DNA from: Blattamonas nauphoetae
Lineage: Eukaryota; Preaxostyla; Oxymonadida
Direction of reading: 5' to 3'
NCBI GenBank assembly: GCA_033064195.1
Contig: JARBJD010000073.1
Location: 186,001-250,000 of the forward strand
Length of the DNA stretch: 64,000 bases
In this document: piece after piece, positions 40,503 to 51,899 of the stretch
Layout of the letters: every line of letters starts with the position of its first letter
Numbering within the stretch: position 1 is the stretch's first letter
Program-made: the position numbers and the translations under genes
The notes under the pieces: generated by a model
Database searches by the model: none
Told to the model about the DNA's origin: nothing
What the model saw: the letters and a program-made list of their open reading frames with translations, nothing else

Positions 40503-43500
40503 TCATGTCCGCATCGACGCGTCGGGAGGAGAGTCGTCGGCGTCGGCGGGGAGCGAGTCCAGACAGCTCTCAACCTCGTCCAGCGTCGGACGCTTCTTCG
40601 GGTCAAGTGCCATGCAGTCGGCGATCAACTCCTTCAGCGAGTCCAACCCAATCCCGTCCATCGGAGGAAGCGTCCCTGCCACAATCTGACGACACGCATT
40701 CACGCCATCCTGCTCCCCGTACGGCACTTGTCCCGTCTCCACCTCCCACAACAAGAGGCCAAGACTAAAAACTGCCGCCCTTGTTGCGTCAATGTTCTCC
40801 TTCTTCTCAATCACTTCAGGCGCCAGCCATCGCTGAGCTTCAGACATCTCATCCTTCTTGTGAGCTCGCTCTTCCGTCGCCTTGTCTTCGAACTCCACGC
40901 CTGGTGGAGGAACAATCTGTGGCTCCAGCGTAGTCAGCGTCGGCTGAACAATGTCGGCACTCGTTTTGAAGCACACTCGCCCAATCGAGTCGAAAACAAT
41001 GTTGTGCGACGTCAGAGACAGAAAGATCGGCGTGTTTCTGTCTTTCTTGGAAAGCATCTTCAGCCCTCGCACAATCTGGCCCTGCACAGAACGCTTCACA
41101 ATCCCACCCTTCTCCTCCGAATGAAGCCGATTGTACAGCGTCCTTTCCTTCTTCACAATCACCACCTCAATCCCCACCCCACACGCCACCGCTTCAATCT
41201 CATCCACAATGTCCACAAGCACGTCCGATGACACATTCCCTTCTTTGGTCAGTGCCTCGTTCGGCTGAGAATTGATCATCGAGTTGTTGGGGTTTGTGCT
41301 GATTTGGTGATCTGCCACTATCACTTCCATTTTCTCGTCCATCTCAACTTGATCGGCATCAGCCATTTCTTGCCCTTCCTCCTTCTTGTTCTGCCGACGA
41401 CGCCACACAATCACAATGACGACGATGATGACGATCAAGAGGGCAACAACAGCAACCACAACAGGAATCGCCCACGACATCGCTTTCTTCGCGTTCTCAC
41501 TTCGCACTTCCCGCACACTCCGCTTCACAACAAATGACTCCGTTACGAGAGACGACCCGAACACAAGACGCCCTTCCCACTCATTCGACGCGTCCAGCGA
41601 GATCTCGTCCAACGACACATTCAGAACAATCAAAGTGTCAGTGCACGTTTCAACGTGAGCACCAGAAAGAAGGACTGTCGTTGAGGCTGGTGTTGTGTTG
41701 TGTGTTGTCGACGAATCGAGCAGTTCAAGCGAGACAGCACACGGAATCAGCTGCTCCCCAACAATCCTCACTTTCACAGCATCACCAATCCTCTTCTGCT
41801 CTCCCCCACTCGACCCCACATCCAACGTCGGCATCACAAACGGCGACTTCGATTCTTCCTTCCCAATCACCACAATCGACACTCCCGACACTTTCACAAG
41901 CCCCGTCTCCCACTCACACACTCCCATTTCGTCCACTGACTCCGAGTTCGATGTGGTTGGAAGGAGCGGGCCTGTCACTCGAAGGCTGTTCAGCTCAACT
42001 GTTGTGTCTGACGACGAAAGCAGACAAAGATCAGACGAGACAGAGTCAATCGAGATCACTAGATTTCGCAGTTTCAGCATTCCTCCACTCGAGATCAGAA
42101 GAGGAAATGCTGTCGACGTGTCGGATGGAACCCAAATCGAACCAGTTTCGCCATTCTGATCCACAACCAACACAATGTCAGCAGGGAGGACATGAGAGGC
42201 AGAGAGTGTCACTTTGTTTGCCACAGAAACTTTCACTGTCTCGATCGTTGTCGACTCGACGTGTGACAATGCCTTGTCCAGTGTCTGGCACGGAGCACTC
42301 ACTCCTCCGCACCCATCTCCATCCACTCCCGTCTTCCCATCCACAAGAATCTCCATCTGTGGTGGTTTGGGAGGTGTCGTGAATGTCTCCGATGTCAGCA
42401 CCACAAACTCTTCCTGCGAGACGAGAGTGAGGCTGGCGACTGAATAGTTCTTCCCGAATGCGAGAGTGGACGGCCGACCAACCTCGAACGGCGCCGACTG
42501 GCCATCTTCACTCCCACTCATCTCAACAATCACTTCGAACACAGACACAGCGTTTGATTCCACAGACTCCACAATCGACATCCGAAATCGATCGCCAGCT
42601 TCAAAATTCTTTCCCACGACCTTCAACCAGAACGAGGTCGGACTTGGTGTGGTGACGAGGGAGACAGACGTGACGGCAGTTGGGTGGGGAATGTGCACTC
42701 CACGACAGCTGGTGTAAACACCCTTTGTTTCAAAGTCGTAACCCTCATCAAACGCGACAGGTATTATCGGACCAAACAAATCGAATGCCTCTTGAGCTGG
42801 AACAACCGAGAAAGCTGTGGTTGAATTGGATGAAGAGACATTAAAGTAGAACTTGGCGTCATTGACATTGCTCTGGAGACTTTGCGTGGTCGACATGATG
42901 TAAATGATTATGTAGAATCTGAAACTGAACGTCGGTGGAAAGTGGATGCCGTGAAATGTGAGGAATGCTTTGTCCGAAGTACATCTGACAGTCACTGATG
43001 TCACACGAGCTGGTTCTTCCATGATCTCCACAACTCCTGATAACAGGACATCGTCAATCGGCCCATCTCCATCTGAGACTTGTACGATTTCATAAGTCTC
43101 TCCCCATTTCAGATCAGGCACTCCTCCCTCTTGATTGTACACATATGAGAAGATGTATCCATTGGACCAGGATTCGAAATGGACCGTGCACGTGTACGTG
43201 TCAGAGAGATTGTTGACATTTCCAAAAGTGATGTTGACTGGAATGGAGCCAATGTTGGATTCTTTCAAAATGATTAAAACATATTCCCCGTATTCGTCGT
43301 ACTCGTGAGACTCAATGGCAATGGTCTTCTGTGGATTCGCGGGAATGGAGAAAGAATCCGGAACCAGCAGCACAGCGAGGTTCAGTGGGCAGGCGACAAC
43401 GGAGAGGGAGTAGTCGGCCTCAAATGTGAAGAAGGAGTGATCAGCCAAATCATCGACAACGAGGTCGCATCGGCCTTCCGAATTAAAAGCCAGGACTTCC

Positions 43501-46132
43501 TGATGAAGCGACTGATCACGAGAGACTTCGATCATCACTTCCATCCCAGCCAGATCCGTCGAATAAAACGAGACAGTGAACTTCCTCCCGACCACTCCAG
43601 CAGACGAATCGACTTGCACTTCGACAGGAAGTGGCAACGGGACTGTGAAGACGAGCTGAGCTGAGGGAACGAGCGAGTATCCGTCCACAGTGAACGATGT
43701 GATCGAGTACTCCGCGCCGATGTCGAGTCCAGGCGTGTATCCATTCTGAGTTGTGTTGAACACAAATTTGCCTGTTTCCTCGTTGAACAGCACTGACTCG
43801 CTGTGGATCGACGAATTCAGCTCGACGACAATTTCGTGGTTGGTCAGATTCACCCCTCGCACAAACACGGAAACTGTGCCATCTTCGTTCAACACGGCGG
43901 AGTCAGCGAACTCGGTCAGTTGGTGGTTGACTGGAACAACCACACTATCACATTCCAGGACGAACCAATCCACACAGAGATCATCTGACTGCATGGACAG
44001 TGTGATGAATGATCCCGGACTGAACGGACCACCACAAGATTTGTTCACTGGGACTTCCAGATCGAACATATCTGTACATTCAAATCGAAATTCTTGTGTG
44101 AAGTGCTCTCCACCCGACTCAGCCGTGAAGTTGACAGCACTCCCCATGAAGTATTCGGACATGAAAGAAACTGTAAAGAGCCAAATGCCGTCTTTTCCGA
44201 CCTTGATGCCCGAAGACATGACATAAACAGTCTGTTGCGACACGAGGATGACAGGAGAATCATGCTCGACGACGACTTCCGGCATGGACACTGCTCGGAT
44301 ATACAGACCAGACATTCCGTCGAGGAGTCTGTGTCAAATGGAGTGAATAGTCGATATTTGTCGTCCATCCATTGAAACACGAACAGGAGTGCAGTTTGTT
44401 CTTCATTCTGCGTTCCCCAAGCGACGAGCATGAGGCTGGAAGGGTTTTGGGGCATGTCAGACAATTCCAGAGTGATGACTAGCTGGCCGTCTTGATCAGT
44501 GTATGAGCTGATGTGTTGGAGTCTGATGCTCTCATAAACTTGTTGAAGATGATACGATTGATCCCATCGATCTGTTGTTCCAAGACTTTGGTCGGGATTA
44601 TAAAATGCGCAATCAATCACTGAGAGTTCGTTGTCCCAGAAATTGCCACGAAAGGCGATGCCATGGCAGTTGTGAATTCTTGAATCTTGCAGAATCAAGA
44701 TCCACTGCGTTTCTTGAACATAGCATCGAGTGAAGCAGATTTCACAAAGAGAACAATCCTCGTTGGAGTTGAAGACACAGACAGAACTCTCCTGACTGTG
44801 AACATGGAGAAAGAAAACATAATAGAACGACAGATGCTGCATTCCTTGGATGAGAAGGCAGGGCACGTGTTGAGTGTCAATTTCGAGAAAGAGGACATTT
44901 TCAAAGTGAAGCATGCCATCGTTCTGTGGGAAAACGAATGAAATCATTGATTCACAAGCTTCGGGTGAAGATTGATGGAGGCGACATTCGATGAAGAGGC
45001 ACTCTCGAATTCCGATTTCAGGTGCTCCGGCGACTTCGACGATGAGAATGGGCTGATCATAGGCCATGCAGCGGAACAGACAGCGAGCAAGAATAAACAT
45101 CGAACGTTCACAATGGGGTTGATCATATTCAGGGAAATAATAAGGATTAGTGTCTTGATTGGGCGTGGAGGTCGGAGGGGGCGAGAGAAGGAGCGATGGG
45201 TGGATGTGGCTGAAGGAGGAGTTGATGGCTGAAAAAGACCCTCCTGTGTTCATCTCGAGCGAGACCGCACTCCAAATGTTCCCGCTGCTCGACGAGAGCG
45301 TCGAACCCACAACTGTCTGAGCCAGCCGAGGATGGTGTTCCCTTCGTGGGGGTTGGGAGTGTGTGGTCATGTTTTCGAAGGTGGACGTGCTCAGTGTCAC
45401 TGTCAGATCATGATTCAGTTGTTTGACGACTTGCGAAGGTGCTCCAAAGTCGAAAAGGGGACCAGTCGAACGAGGCAAGATTGTGTGCGACATCGAAAGG
45501 CCTATTCCAACAATTGTGAGTGGTGATGAGGAGTGGAGATGACGTTGAAGGTTATTTAGACCCATCTGCGACGATATCAACGGAAGAAGTGAAAAAGTAT
45601 TCGGAATCTGATGAGAGACATTCAGCATCGTGATTGATGTGGATTCGGTTGTCTGCCCATCCACGACAACAAATGGGCATTGTTGTCCGTTCGAGGTGAT
45701 TCGACAGTTTGATACGAACTGGACAGACGAGGAAAGCGAGCAGATGATTGCATTTGGATGAACTGCTGATATGGACAGTGTGGAGAGGCTCATGGTTGAA
45801 TTTGAGAGGACAAAGATGGGGCTGAGTTTTGGTGGATGGCTCAGTTTTGTGTGCCCCAGATCGACATTTTGTTCAGGGCGAATCTGATTGGAATGGAGTA
45901 TCAGAGTTGATGTTCCACTGATGTCCAATGTTTGCCCAACAACCGGCAATTCTTTCCCAATGTATGAATCACGGTCGAGGACAATTCGATTAGGCAGACG
46001 GTTTCTGTTTTCATTCGAGTTGAAAGAACGAGTCAGTTTCTCATCCAGAGAGCGAGGTTTGAACGGAACAACAGGCCGAGAAGAAGAGGAAAGGGCCACA
46101 AAAATCGATAGGATGAGTAGAGGAGCAGCCAT
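40503..46132 (-). CDS. Large beta-helix receptor with pseudokinase tail
   Basis: About 1,876 codons from the ATG at 46132 (MAAPLLILSIFVALSSSS, a signal peptide) to TGA at 40503. The N-terminal 600 residues are beta-helix-like (to FTPFDTDSST near 44330). They are followed by Ig-like/IPT-like repeats opening VTSVTV or VTSVSL, a GDGCGGVSAPCQTLDKAL unit, one membrane helix (WAIPVVVAVVALLIVII, about 41480-41397) and a kinase C-lobe. That kinase keeps WLAPEVIE and LGLLLWEVETGQVPYGE. However, LTSHNI stands for the HRD loop and KTSAD for DFG, and the N-lobe is reduced, so it is most likely catalytically dead. A shift of one base separates the N-terminal and C-terminal registers near 44345-44316; whether this is a real lesion or a sequence error is open. 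The gene is head to head with the gene at 46338. Confidence 0.82.
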
Positions 46133-46337
46133 GAATCTCGGAAATGGACTGAAGAAAAGATCTGGACCTTTCTTCGGTGGTTCAAAGCGAACCATTGATG
46201 GTTCTGTGCTAATCTTTATCATTATTTTCACAAATGTCGTGATAAAACTCAGAGTGGTGAGATGAGTTGGTAGATATCGCTCATCTGAAGAGCGAGACAT
46301 GATCGCCCCATCGATTGATTGTGTCGACTTTTGACCA
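46133..46337. promoter_or_regulatory. 205-bp head-to-head intergenic region
   Basis: Lies between two divergent genes and must hold both promoters if both are expressed. No conserved box is recognised; the receptor frame is open some way into it, but its signal peptide fixes the start at 46132. Confidence 0.35.
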
Positions 46338-47411
46338 ATGCTATATCTCGATAGATTCGAAATGAATCTCACAATGACCGTTTCAGACAGTATCCATCAT
46401 TCTCTTCTCATTGTTCCAGACTACCTTCCATTCCTGACATGGAATCCAGACGATCCGCTCACAGTTGATTCTATATCGCAAGTTTTCGTCTCTCTTGTTT
46501 CGATGGTCAGAGATGGCTATGACTTTGATGAGGAACTGCTTGAACAGGCATCGACATTCTTTTCTTCGATGGAACGGCGCACCCCTCCTCGATCCTTTTT
46601 CGACAGTTTATTGAAGACGATGGGAGAAGACCCCGCAGACTCCATCCCAGCTTTTCTGGATTCGATGACTGTGCTCTTATCGTCGCCCCATCACTCGATA
46701 TTTCTGCATTCTCTGTCATTCCTTCACAAGTGTCTTGACTGGTCTTCATTCTCAAACCGCCTGGCCTTTCTCTCCGCAAAACTCTTTTCCAGAATGCTTT
46801 CCACACCTTTCTTGCGGGATCTTTCTGCGATCGACAATCCGTCAATCCTGAACGATGTCATCCGGATGTCCGAATCAACCGTCCAGCTCTCCTTCGGCAC
46901 AATTCAGTCTCTCTCCACCATTTGCAACACTGACCCTGAAACAATCAGAGATATGGTGCTGCATGAAGTGCTGATCCCTATCGAACCCTCTCTCGTCCAG
47001 ATCAGTCGCAATCCACGCATTTTGTCGTGGAACAAGCAATGTAAAGACGCTTTCAAAATATTTATGACAATATATCATGCGAGTGCCTTTCACCAACCAA
47101 CACTGAATTTTGTTTGTTCTTCTCGCATCCCAATGACCTTTCAATCACTTCTCTCAAAAGTGGAAGACGTAGACACCAACCAATTCATTATCTGGCTCAT
47201 ATCCGACAATATCAACGAATGGAAGCACAATGGAGCCGAATGTTGGGACAGAGGGAGAATATTGTTGCGCACACTGGAACAGGAAGGGTTCAGAAATCAT
47301 CTCGAACAAACCATCCTTCACAACAAATCAACGAGAGATGGAAACACTGTGAGGATCTATTCATTCGAACTCATCAACAATTTGGGGATGAACTCCCCCC
47401 TGCCTCGTTAA
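46338..47411 (+). CDS. Helical-repeat (ARM-like) family member 1
   Basis: 357 codons from the ATG at 46338 to TAA. The protein is all-helical by appearance: an opening PFLTWNPDDPLTVDS, then FVSLVSMVRDGYDFDEELLE, a repeat of Leu-rich helices (LSSPHHSIFLHSLSFLHKCL), the invariant core VLHEVLIPIEPSLVQISRNP followed by LSWN, and the end INNLGMNSPLPR. The five copies in this window define the family; its function is unknown. From memory such proteins are numerous in oxymonads. The stop TAA is followed at once by ATG (47412) of the LRR gene's first exon, in the same register. Confidence 0.85.
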   Translation: MLYLDRFEMNLTMTVSDSIHHSLLIVPDYLPFLTWNPDDPLTVDSISQVFVSLVSMVRDGYDFDEELLEQASTFFSSMERRTPPRSFFDSLLKTMGEDPADSIPAFLDSMTVLLSSPHHSIFLHSLSFLHKCLDWSSFSNRLAFLSAKLFSRMLSTPFLRDLSAIDNPSILNDVIRMSESTVQLSFGTIQSLSTICNTDPETIRDMVLHEVLIPIEPSLVQISRNPRILSWNKQCKDAFKIFMTIYHASAFHQPTLNFVCSSRIPMTFQSLLSKVEDVDTNQFIIWLISDNINEWKHNGAECWDRGRILLRTLEQEGFRNHLEQTILHNKSTRDGNTVRIYSFELINNLGMNSPLPR

Positions 47412-48640
47412 ATGACGGATGACACGAAAAGAACTCTGTCGCCCACATCCCACATTTCACTCGATGTTCAGATGACATCACATGCTGACCCTTCAATGCT
47501 TCCCACTCGCACTGAACTTCGATGATTTCTTTGGTGTGCTCCTTTCTCACTTTTCATTCACATCTTTGACTCTTTCTATTCGATTCGTTCTCTCCTCTTC
47601 CGTTTTCAGGAATTCTGATGGTTCAGTTCCAACATCTCGCTAACCCACAGATTGTGACAACACTTGTTGTGCCGTGATTGTTGTAAAATAGACTTTTGTC
47701 GCACGCGATGCATGGACAGACAACCTTATTTCAATACTTCCAACAAAATTGTTCACAGACGCCGTATCGTGCTTCCTTCTTGCTCACACTTTGCTGACCG
47801 AACTCCCGGATGGGTTGTTCACGCTTCCAAACTTGCAGACGTTGGATGTTTTGTTCAACTCGAATGCGATCATTTCGCCCTCGATCTCGCAGCTGACATC
47901 GCTTGTGAAAGTGAATTTTAGACTCAAAAAGATAAAGGAAGTTCCAAATGAGCTGTTCCGTCTCCCCACTCTGATGCACCTGATCCTATCACACAACAAA
48001 TTGACGTCGTTCCCATCTGATCCGGCGATGTCCCCAAAAGTTGAGTTGTCTCTTGGATTCGTGGATCCACTGAGCAATTCGATGATATATGAGAAAACGG
48101 GGGCAGGGACGCATCATGGAGCGGTTCTTTGTCCTCTGGACCGTCTGTTGCTTGCGTCGATCCTGCTGACCTCTGTGCCTCCGCTTGTGTCACAATTTCA
48201 AAAATTGTGCACACTTTCGCTTGCTGGGTACGGGATTTCTGAGCTTCCGCGTCATTTCTTCCGCTCGCTGCCGAACTTGAGTCGTCTCGACTTGCCGTTC
48301 GACAAATTGACGCATCTGCCGGAATCGATAGGTTCGGGGAACACGAAACGGATCTCGCTGGATGTTTCGTTCAACAATTCGACGTCACTGCCGCACTTTC
48401 TTGTTGATCCGAACAGTTCGCTGGACTCGTCGCAGTTGCTGTCTCCCCGCCAGCGATTCTTCGGAACATGCACTCCACACACACCAGCCACACCGACACT
48501 GGCCTCTCCCGTCGCACTGACGCTGGGCGGGTCTGGGAGTCGTCCGTATGGGTTCGGGGGTGGAATGGAAGAGTCGAATATTCCACATGCTGGTGTTTCT
48601 GTCGATGTGTGGATCTACTCGCTCAACTCTTCGACATTGC
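47412..48640 (+). pseudogene. LRR gene, copy 1 (broken)
   Basis: Exon 1 opens with the ATG at 47412 (MTDDTKRTLSPTSHISLDVQ). A decayed intron ends at TTTTCAG, 47603-47609. Exon 2 carries CDNTCCAVIVVK, a TAG at 47689-47691 where copy 3 has a sense codon, then leucine-rich repeats (LPDGLFTLPNLQTLDVLFNS, LTSLVKVNFRLKKIKEVPN, LHLILSHNKLTSFP) and a second set (LPRHFFRSLPNLSRLDLPFD, LTHLPESIGSGN). It continues to a Pro/Ser/Gly tail (TPTLASPVALTLGGSG). LRRs usually bind proteins. The natural end is missing because a TRF4-type fragment joins near 48600-48620. The intron donor is also degraded compared with copies 2 and 3. Confidence 0.75.
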
Positions 48641-48746
48641 CCAGTCTGACATTTCAGAGCTCGTGCTGTGTGTAGCAGGCTCATTCCCAGCGTCCCTGTC
48701 CCTCTCCACGTCCGACATCGACGTTGTGTTCGAATCCGAAGTGTAG
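48600..48746 (+). pseudogene. TRF4-type poly(A) polymerase fragment with nucleotidyltransferase motif
   Basis: Reading RCVDLLAQLFDIAQSDISEL, then CVAGSFPASLSLSTSDIDVV: the GS...DxD signature of nucleotidyltransferases, as in GSF..GL.LPTSDIDLVV of TRF4/PAPD5 enzymes, which add short A tails to RNAs marked for decay. It is fused to the end of LRR copy 1 in a different frame and stops at 48746. The rest of the enzyme is found as separate pieces at 51900-52677. Confidence 0.65.
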
Positions 48747-49251
48747 TGGAGATACATCACACGCGCAGCGTATCAACCGTGCCATCTTCCAGATTTTGTT
48801 CGGCGAGACGTTCACTCCGCCCGAGCCAGTCGCCGGCAGCCCTCTCCACTCCCACGCATCGATGATGCAGACCGGGCTCTCCGACCTCAACTCGCCGCAC
48901 ATCCGTTCGTGTCCGATGTGCCATGCTGGGATGTATCGACACAAGTGCAGCTGCGAGGGCAGACTGGCTCTCGCAATCGAAGAGAAGATGTTGAAAGAAG
49001 AGAAGAAGAAGCACCCGATGCACGACGACGAGAGACACAACCTGATCAAGCGTCTGCTGTCTGTCCCGCTCACCCAGTCCATCCAGAAGCATCCCAACCT
49101 CAGCTACCAAGTCCTCTCTTCACATTATGTTGTCAAGTACCAGCACCTCGTCATCTACGCCAACCCGAGCAATATCCACGACGGAGTGCACAAGACAGTC
49201 AACAGCTGTCCTCCCAAGAATCAAAAGTTAGCCAACACTCGCCTGAGTTGA
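48724..49251 (+). CDS. Hypothetical protein with Cys-rich motif
   Basis: An open frame of 175 codons: CSNPKCSGDTSHAQRINRAI, then SCPMCHAGMYRHKCSCEGR (Cys-x2-Cys and CSC, possibly metal-binding), a Lys/Glu helix (IEEKMLKEEKKKHPMHDDER) and a conserved-looking end. It partly overlaps the nucleotidyltransferase fragment in another frame, and its ATG may not be the true start. Residue composition is host-like; no family recognised. It could be the middle part of the TRF4-type gene after a frame change. Confidence 0.4.
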   Translation: MCSNPKCSGDTSHAQRINRAIFQILFGETFTPPEPVAGSPLHSHASMMQTGLSDLNSPHIRSCPMCHAGMYRHKCSCEGRLALAIEEKMLKEEKKKHPMHDDERHNLIKRLLSVPLTQSIQKHPNLSYQVLSSHYVVKYQHLVIYANPSNIHDGVHKTVNSCPPKNQKLANTRLS

Positions 49252-49655
49252 AGTCGGACAACGACAACACGGATTCCATCGCATTTGGCGATGATACCAT
49301 CTTCACCCCGCGCGGTTGCCCACACTATTCCCGATGTGGGTGGAGCCCCGTGCAGATACATCGTTGGCGGATGAGGAGATTGATGCATGCTCCCACTCCA
49401 CGCTCCTCTCGTCCACAATCGACAGTCTGCTCCTCATCCAGCCTGCTCCGTCCATGGAGCCCAGCAACTCCATCCACTCCTTCACCATCAGTATCCATGT
49501 CTCGGTTGGTGCATCTTGCTCTGCTTGCTCAATCAGGTCATGTCAACGATTCTTGTTGGGTCCGGACACGCTCACGTCCAGCAGCAACCCCACGAGAAGC
49601 ATGACACGTTCAAGGAAATAAGAGTGAAGCATGAGATGTGATAGTTTAGTCATTT
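49248..49655 (+). pseudogene. TRF4-type gene 3' remnant, copy 1 (internal deletion)
   Basis: Closely similar to 51910-52130 (SDNDNTDSIAFGDDTIFTP) and to 52540-52740 (SFTISIHVSVG, HEKHDTFKE), but lacks about 420 bases that hold the polymerase core in copy 2. The 3' flank up to the TTTAGTCATTTATTCGCATG phrase is also shared with copy 2, so the whole block was duplicated and then deleted inside. Confidence 0.65.
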
Positions 49656-49768
49656 ATTCGCATGATTTCTCCCTCATCACGCTTGGTTAGTTCGCTGATT
49701 GACGCTTGGAAAGTTTTTAACAGTGTATTTGATGATAACACAACGGATATCTCAGGTGTCAAAAAGTG

Positions 49769-50866
49769 ATGAAACCATCAAGTCCCCATATTAAAAAAAT
49801 TGGTTCCATCACAGATGACCTCATCAGAAGGTGTACATTCTTATGTCCTCTTCATCATCTCTTTGGTCCAGAATACTCTCCGTTCCTCAATTGGAAACCG
49901 AATGATCCAGTAACAGTAGATATTTTTGCACTACCCTTCGTCTCTCTTGTTTCCATGATTCGAAATGGCTGTGAGTTTGATGAGGAACTGGTCAGCAAAG
50001 CTTCGACGTTGATCGATTCGATCACTTTGTATGCCGATCACACAGACCACATCGATCTTTTTTTGATGGCTGTTGAACAAGACTCCACAGACCCCGCTGC
50101 AGTTTTTGTGGATTCGGTGACTGTGCTCCTATCTTCGCCCCATCCATCAATTTTCAAGGCCAGTCTGTCATTCATTCACTATTGTCTTCTTTGGTGTTTA
50201 CCATCGAACCACCTGGCGTTTGTCTCATCCAAACTCATCCCCAGAATCATTTCGACACCATATCTACGTGATCTTTCTGGAATCGATGATAAAGTAATCA
50301 CGAACGACATTCTCACCATTCTCGATTGCAGTGTCTTGCTCTCCTCAACCGACTTTCTTGAAGCTCTCCCCATCACTTCCGACACTAACTCTCAATTAGT
50401 CCGAGATGTGGTGCTGCATGAAGTGTTGATCCCAATCGAACCCTCTCTCGTCCAGATCAGTCGCAATCCTCACCTTTTGTCGTGGGACGATGAATTCAAT
50501 GCCACATTGATATTCTTGACCAGAATCTTTGACGTGGGTGCCTTCCACCAACCAGCACTGGATTTTGTTTGTTCTTCTCGCATCCCACTGGTCTTCCAAT
50601 CACTCCTCTCCAAAGTTGAAGACGAAGAAACCCATTGCGTCATCATTGGAAACATGTTCAACAATATCAACCCAGGGAATGACGCTGAAGCTGAATTTTG
50701 GCTCAGAGGGAGAATATTGTTGCAGACACTGGAACAGGAAGGGTTCCGTGATCATCTCGAACGAACGCTGCTTCACGATCACTCATCTTGGAATGGACAG
50801 AATATAGGATACAATTCATCTCTATTTCTTGAAACTTTGGGACTGAACCCTTCTCTGCCTCAGTAA
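49769..50866 (+). CDS. Helical-repeat (ARM-like) family member 2
   Basis: 365 codons from the ATG at 49769 (an adjacent upstream GTG is ignored) to TAA. It begins MKPSSPHIKKIGSITDDLIR, a longer N-terminus than member 1, and continues with HHLFGPEYSPFLNWKPNDP. The core VLHEVLIPIEPSLVQISRNP is intact, and the end is ETLGLNPSLPQ. Unlike members 1, 3 and 4 it is not followed by the LRR first exon; a different sequence stands there. The bases upstream (AACGGATATCTC...GTCAAA) are shared with member 3, so the pair share a duplicated promoter region. Confidence 0.85.
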   Translation: MKPSSPHIKKIGSITDDLIRRCTFLCPLHHLFGPEYSPFLNWKPNDPVTVDIFALPFVSLVSMIRNGCEFDEELVSKASTLIDSITLYADHTDHIDLFLMAVEQDSTDPAAVFVDSVTVLLSSPHPSIFKASLSFIHYCLLWCLPSNHLAFVSSKLIPRIISTPYLRDLSGIDDKVITNDILTILDCSVLLSSTDFLEALPITSDTNSQLVRDVVLHEVLIPIEPSLVQISRNPHLLSWDDEFNATLIFLTRIFDVGAFHQPALDFVCSSRIPLVFQSLLSKVEDEETHCVIIGNMFNNINPGNDAEAEFWLRGRILLQTLEQEGFRDHLERTLLHDHSSWNGQNIGYNSSLFLETLGLNPSLPQ

Positions 50867-51899
50867 CTGTTTGCTGAAAGCCTATTTGCAGACTCGATCT
50901 CTCCGATGCAACTATTCCATGGCCATCCTCGATGAGACTATGGCGAACGGAGATTGGTTCAAGATCTGCCTCTGTCTCCAATTCCCTCGGATTCTGTCCT
51001 CACAACATGATTGATCAGTCTGGCTCGCTGTCTCGTCCACTTCGATGTGATCTCGCCTCCTCAAAGCAGAAAATCGTGTTCTGATCCACTTTTGTCCTGA
51101 GACAGGCTCACTTTTGTGGAATGCGGCAGTTTCTGCAGAATTGGATTGCGTTAGTATGGAGAAAGTGAGATCGTGAAAATGGAAGCCGCCGATTGCTTCG
51201 AAAAGAGTCTCCGGGACTTGGATTGGGGAGCAGCTGTCTGGTTCGGTTGGGGCACTCCGAAACACGGTGCGTGCATACCACAGCATCGGGGTTGACTTCT
51301 TTGGGCGAACTGGACTTTGAACGCGTGCCTGTCCGCAGGAGAAGATCTCCTCGACGCCTCAATCGCATTCGCGTTTGCCCTTCCCATCGCTGAACTTCTC
51401 GCGATGTCCAATCTCCCAAATACTCCGAAACTGAGTGAGACGGAAACGAACTGTCGGATCTGTTCTGATCCATCACCAAACTCACTTCCTTCTTGTCTCA
51501 CAAGACTCCAAACACATCCCTGCCATCACTCCCATCACATTCACCCACTCTTCGTTCATCCGAATGATCCATGCCCGAAAACTGTTCAGAGAAAAAAGAA
51601 AAAGAAGACAGAATCCCTCGCCTTCCACTCTTCCTCCGACTCTCCCTCGTCGGCATCGACTCGTGTTGGTGTGGGCAGCATTGATTTGCCAGATGGGCTG
51701 ACAGGAAGCATTTCAGCCTCAACCGGCCCATCGTCACATCACTTTCTGTTGTGGAATACCCTCGTCTTCTCATCGACGCCCACCCGAGCGAGATCAAAGA
51801 CGGGTCGACAGGACGGTCAACTGCGACGCTCCCCAAAGAGTCACGTGTCAGTCAACACTCATTCGCCTCTCGCAGCGAACACGCCTTCCGAAGACCTAC
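50867..51899 (+). other. Host-like coding remnants, unassigned
   Basis: Plus-strand phrases such as VKMEAADCFEKSLRDLDWGA (about 51173-51235) and NLPNTPKLSETETNCRICSD (about 51407-51465) look like coding DNA, but the frames change and no domain is recognised. They probably include the N-terminal part of the TRF4-type gene and an unrelated decayed neighbour. Confidence 0.3.

Noticed and set aside
40461-42717. Plus-strand frames opposite the receptor gene
   Set aside because: Shadows of the Ser/Thr/Val-rich minus-strand coding sequence; Arg/His/Gln-rich, no motifs.
44045-44315. Extension of the receptor's N-terminal frame to 44045
   Set aside because: After about 44330 the residues (CLVCISEQCPCRKSS) lose the beta-rich character, while the other frame continues as a clean ectodomain.
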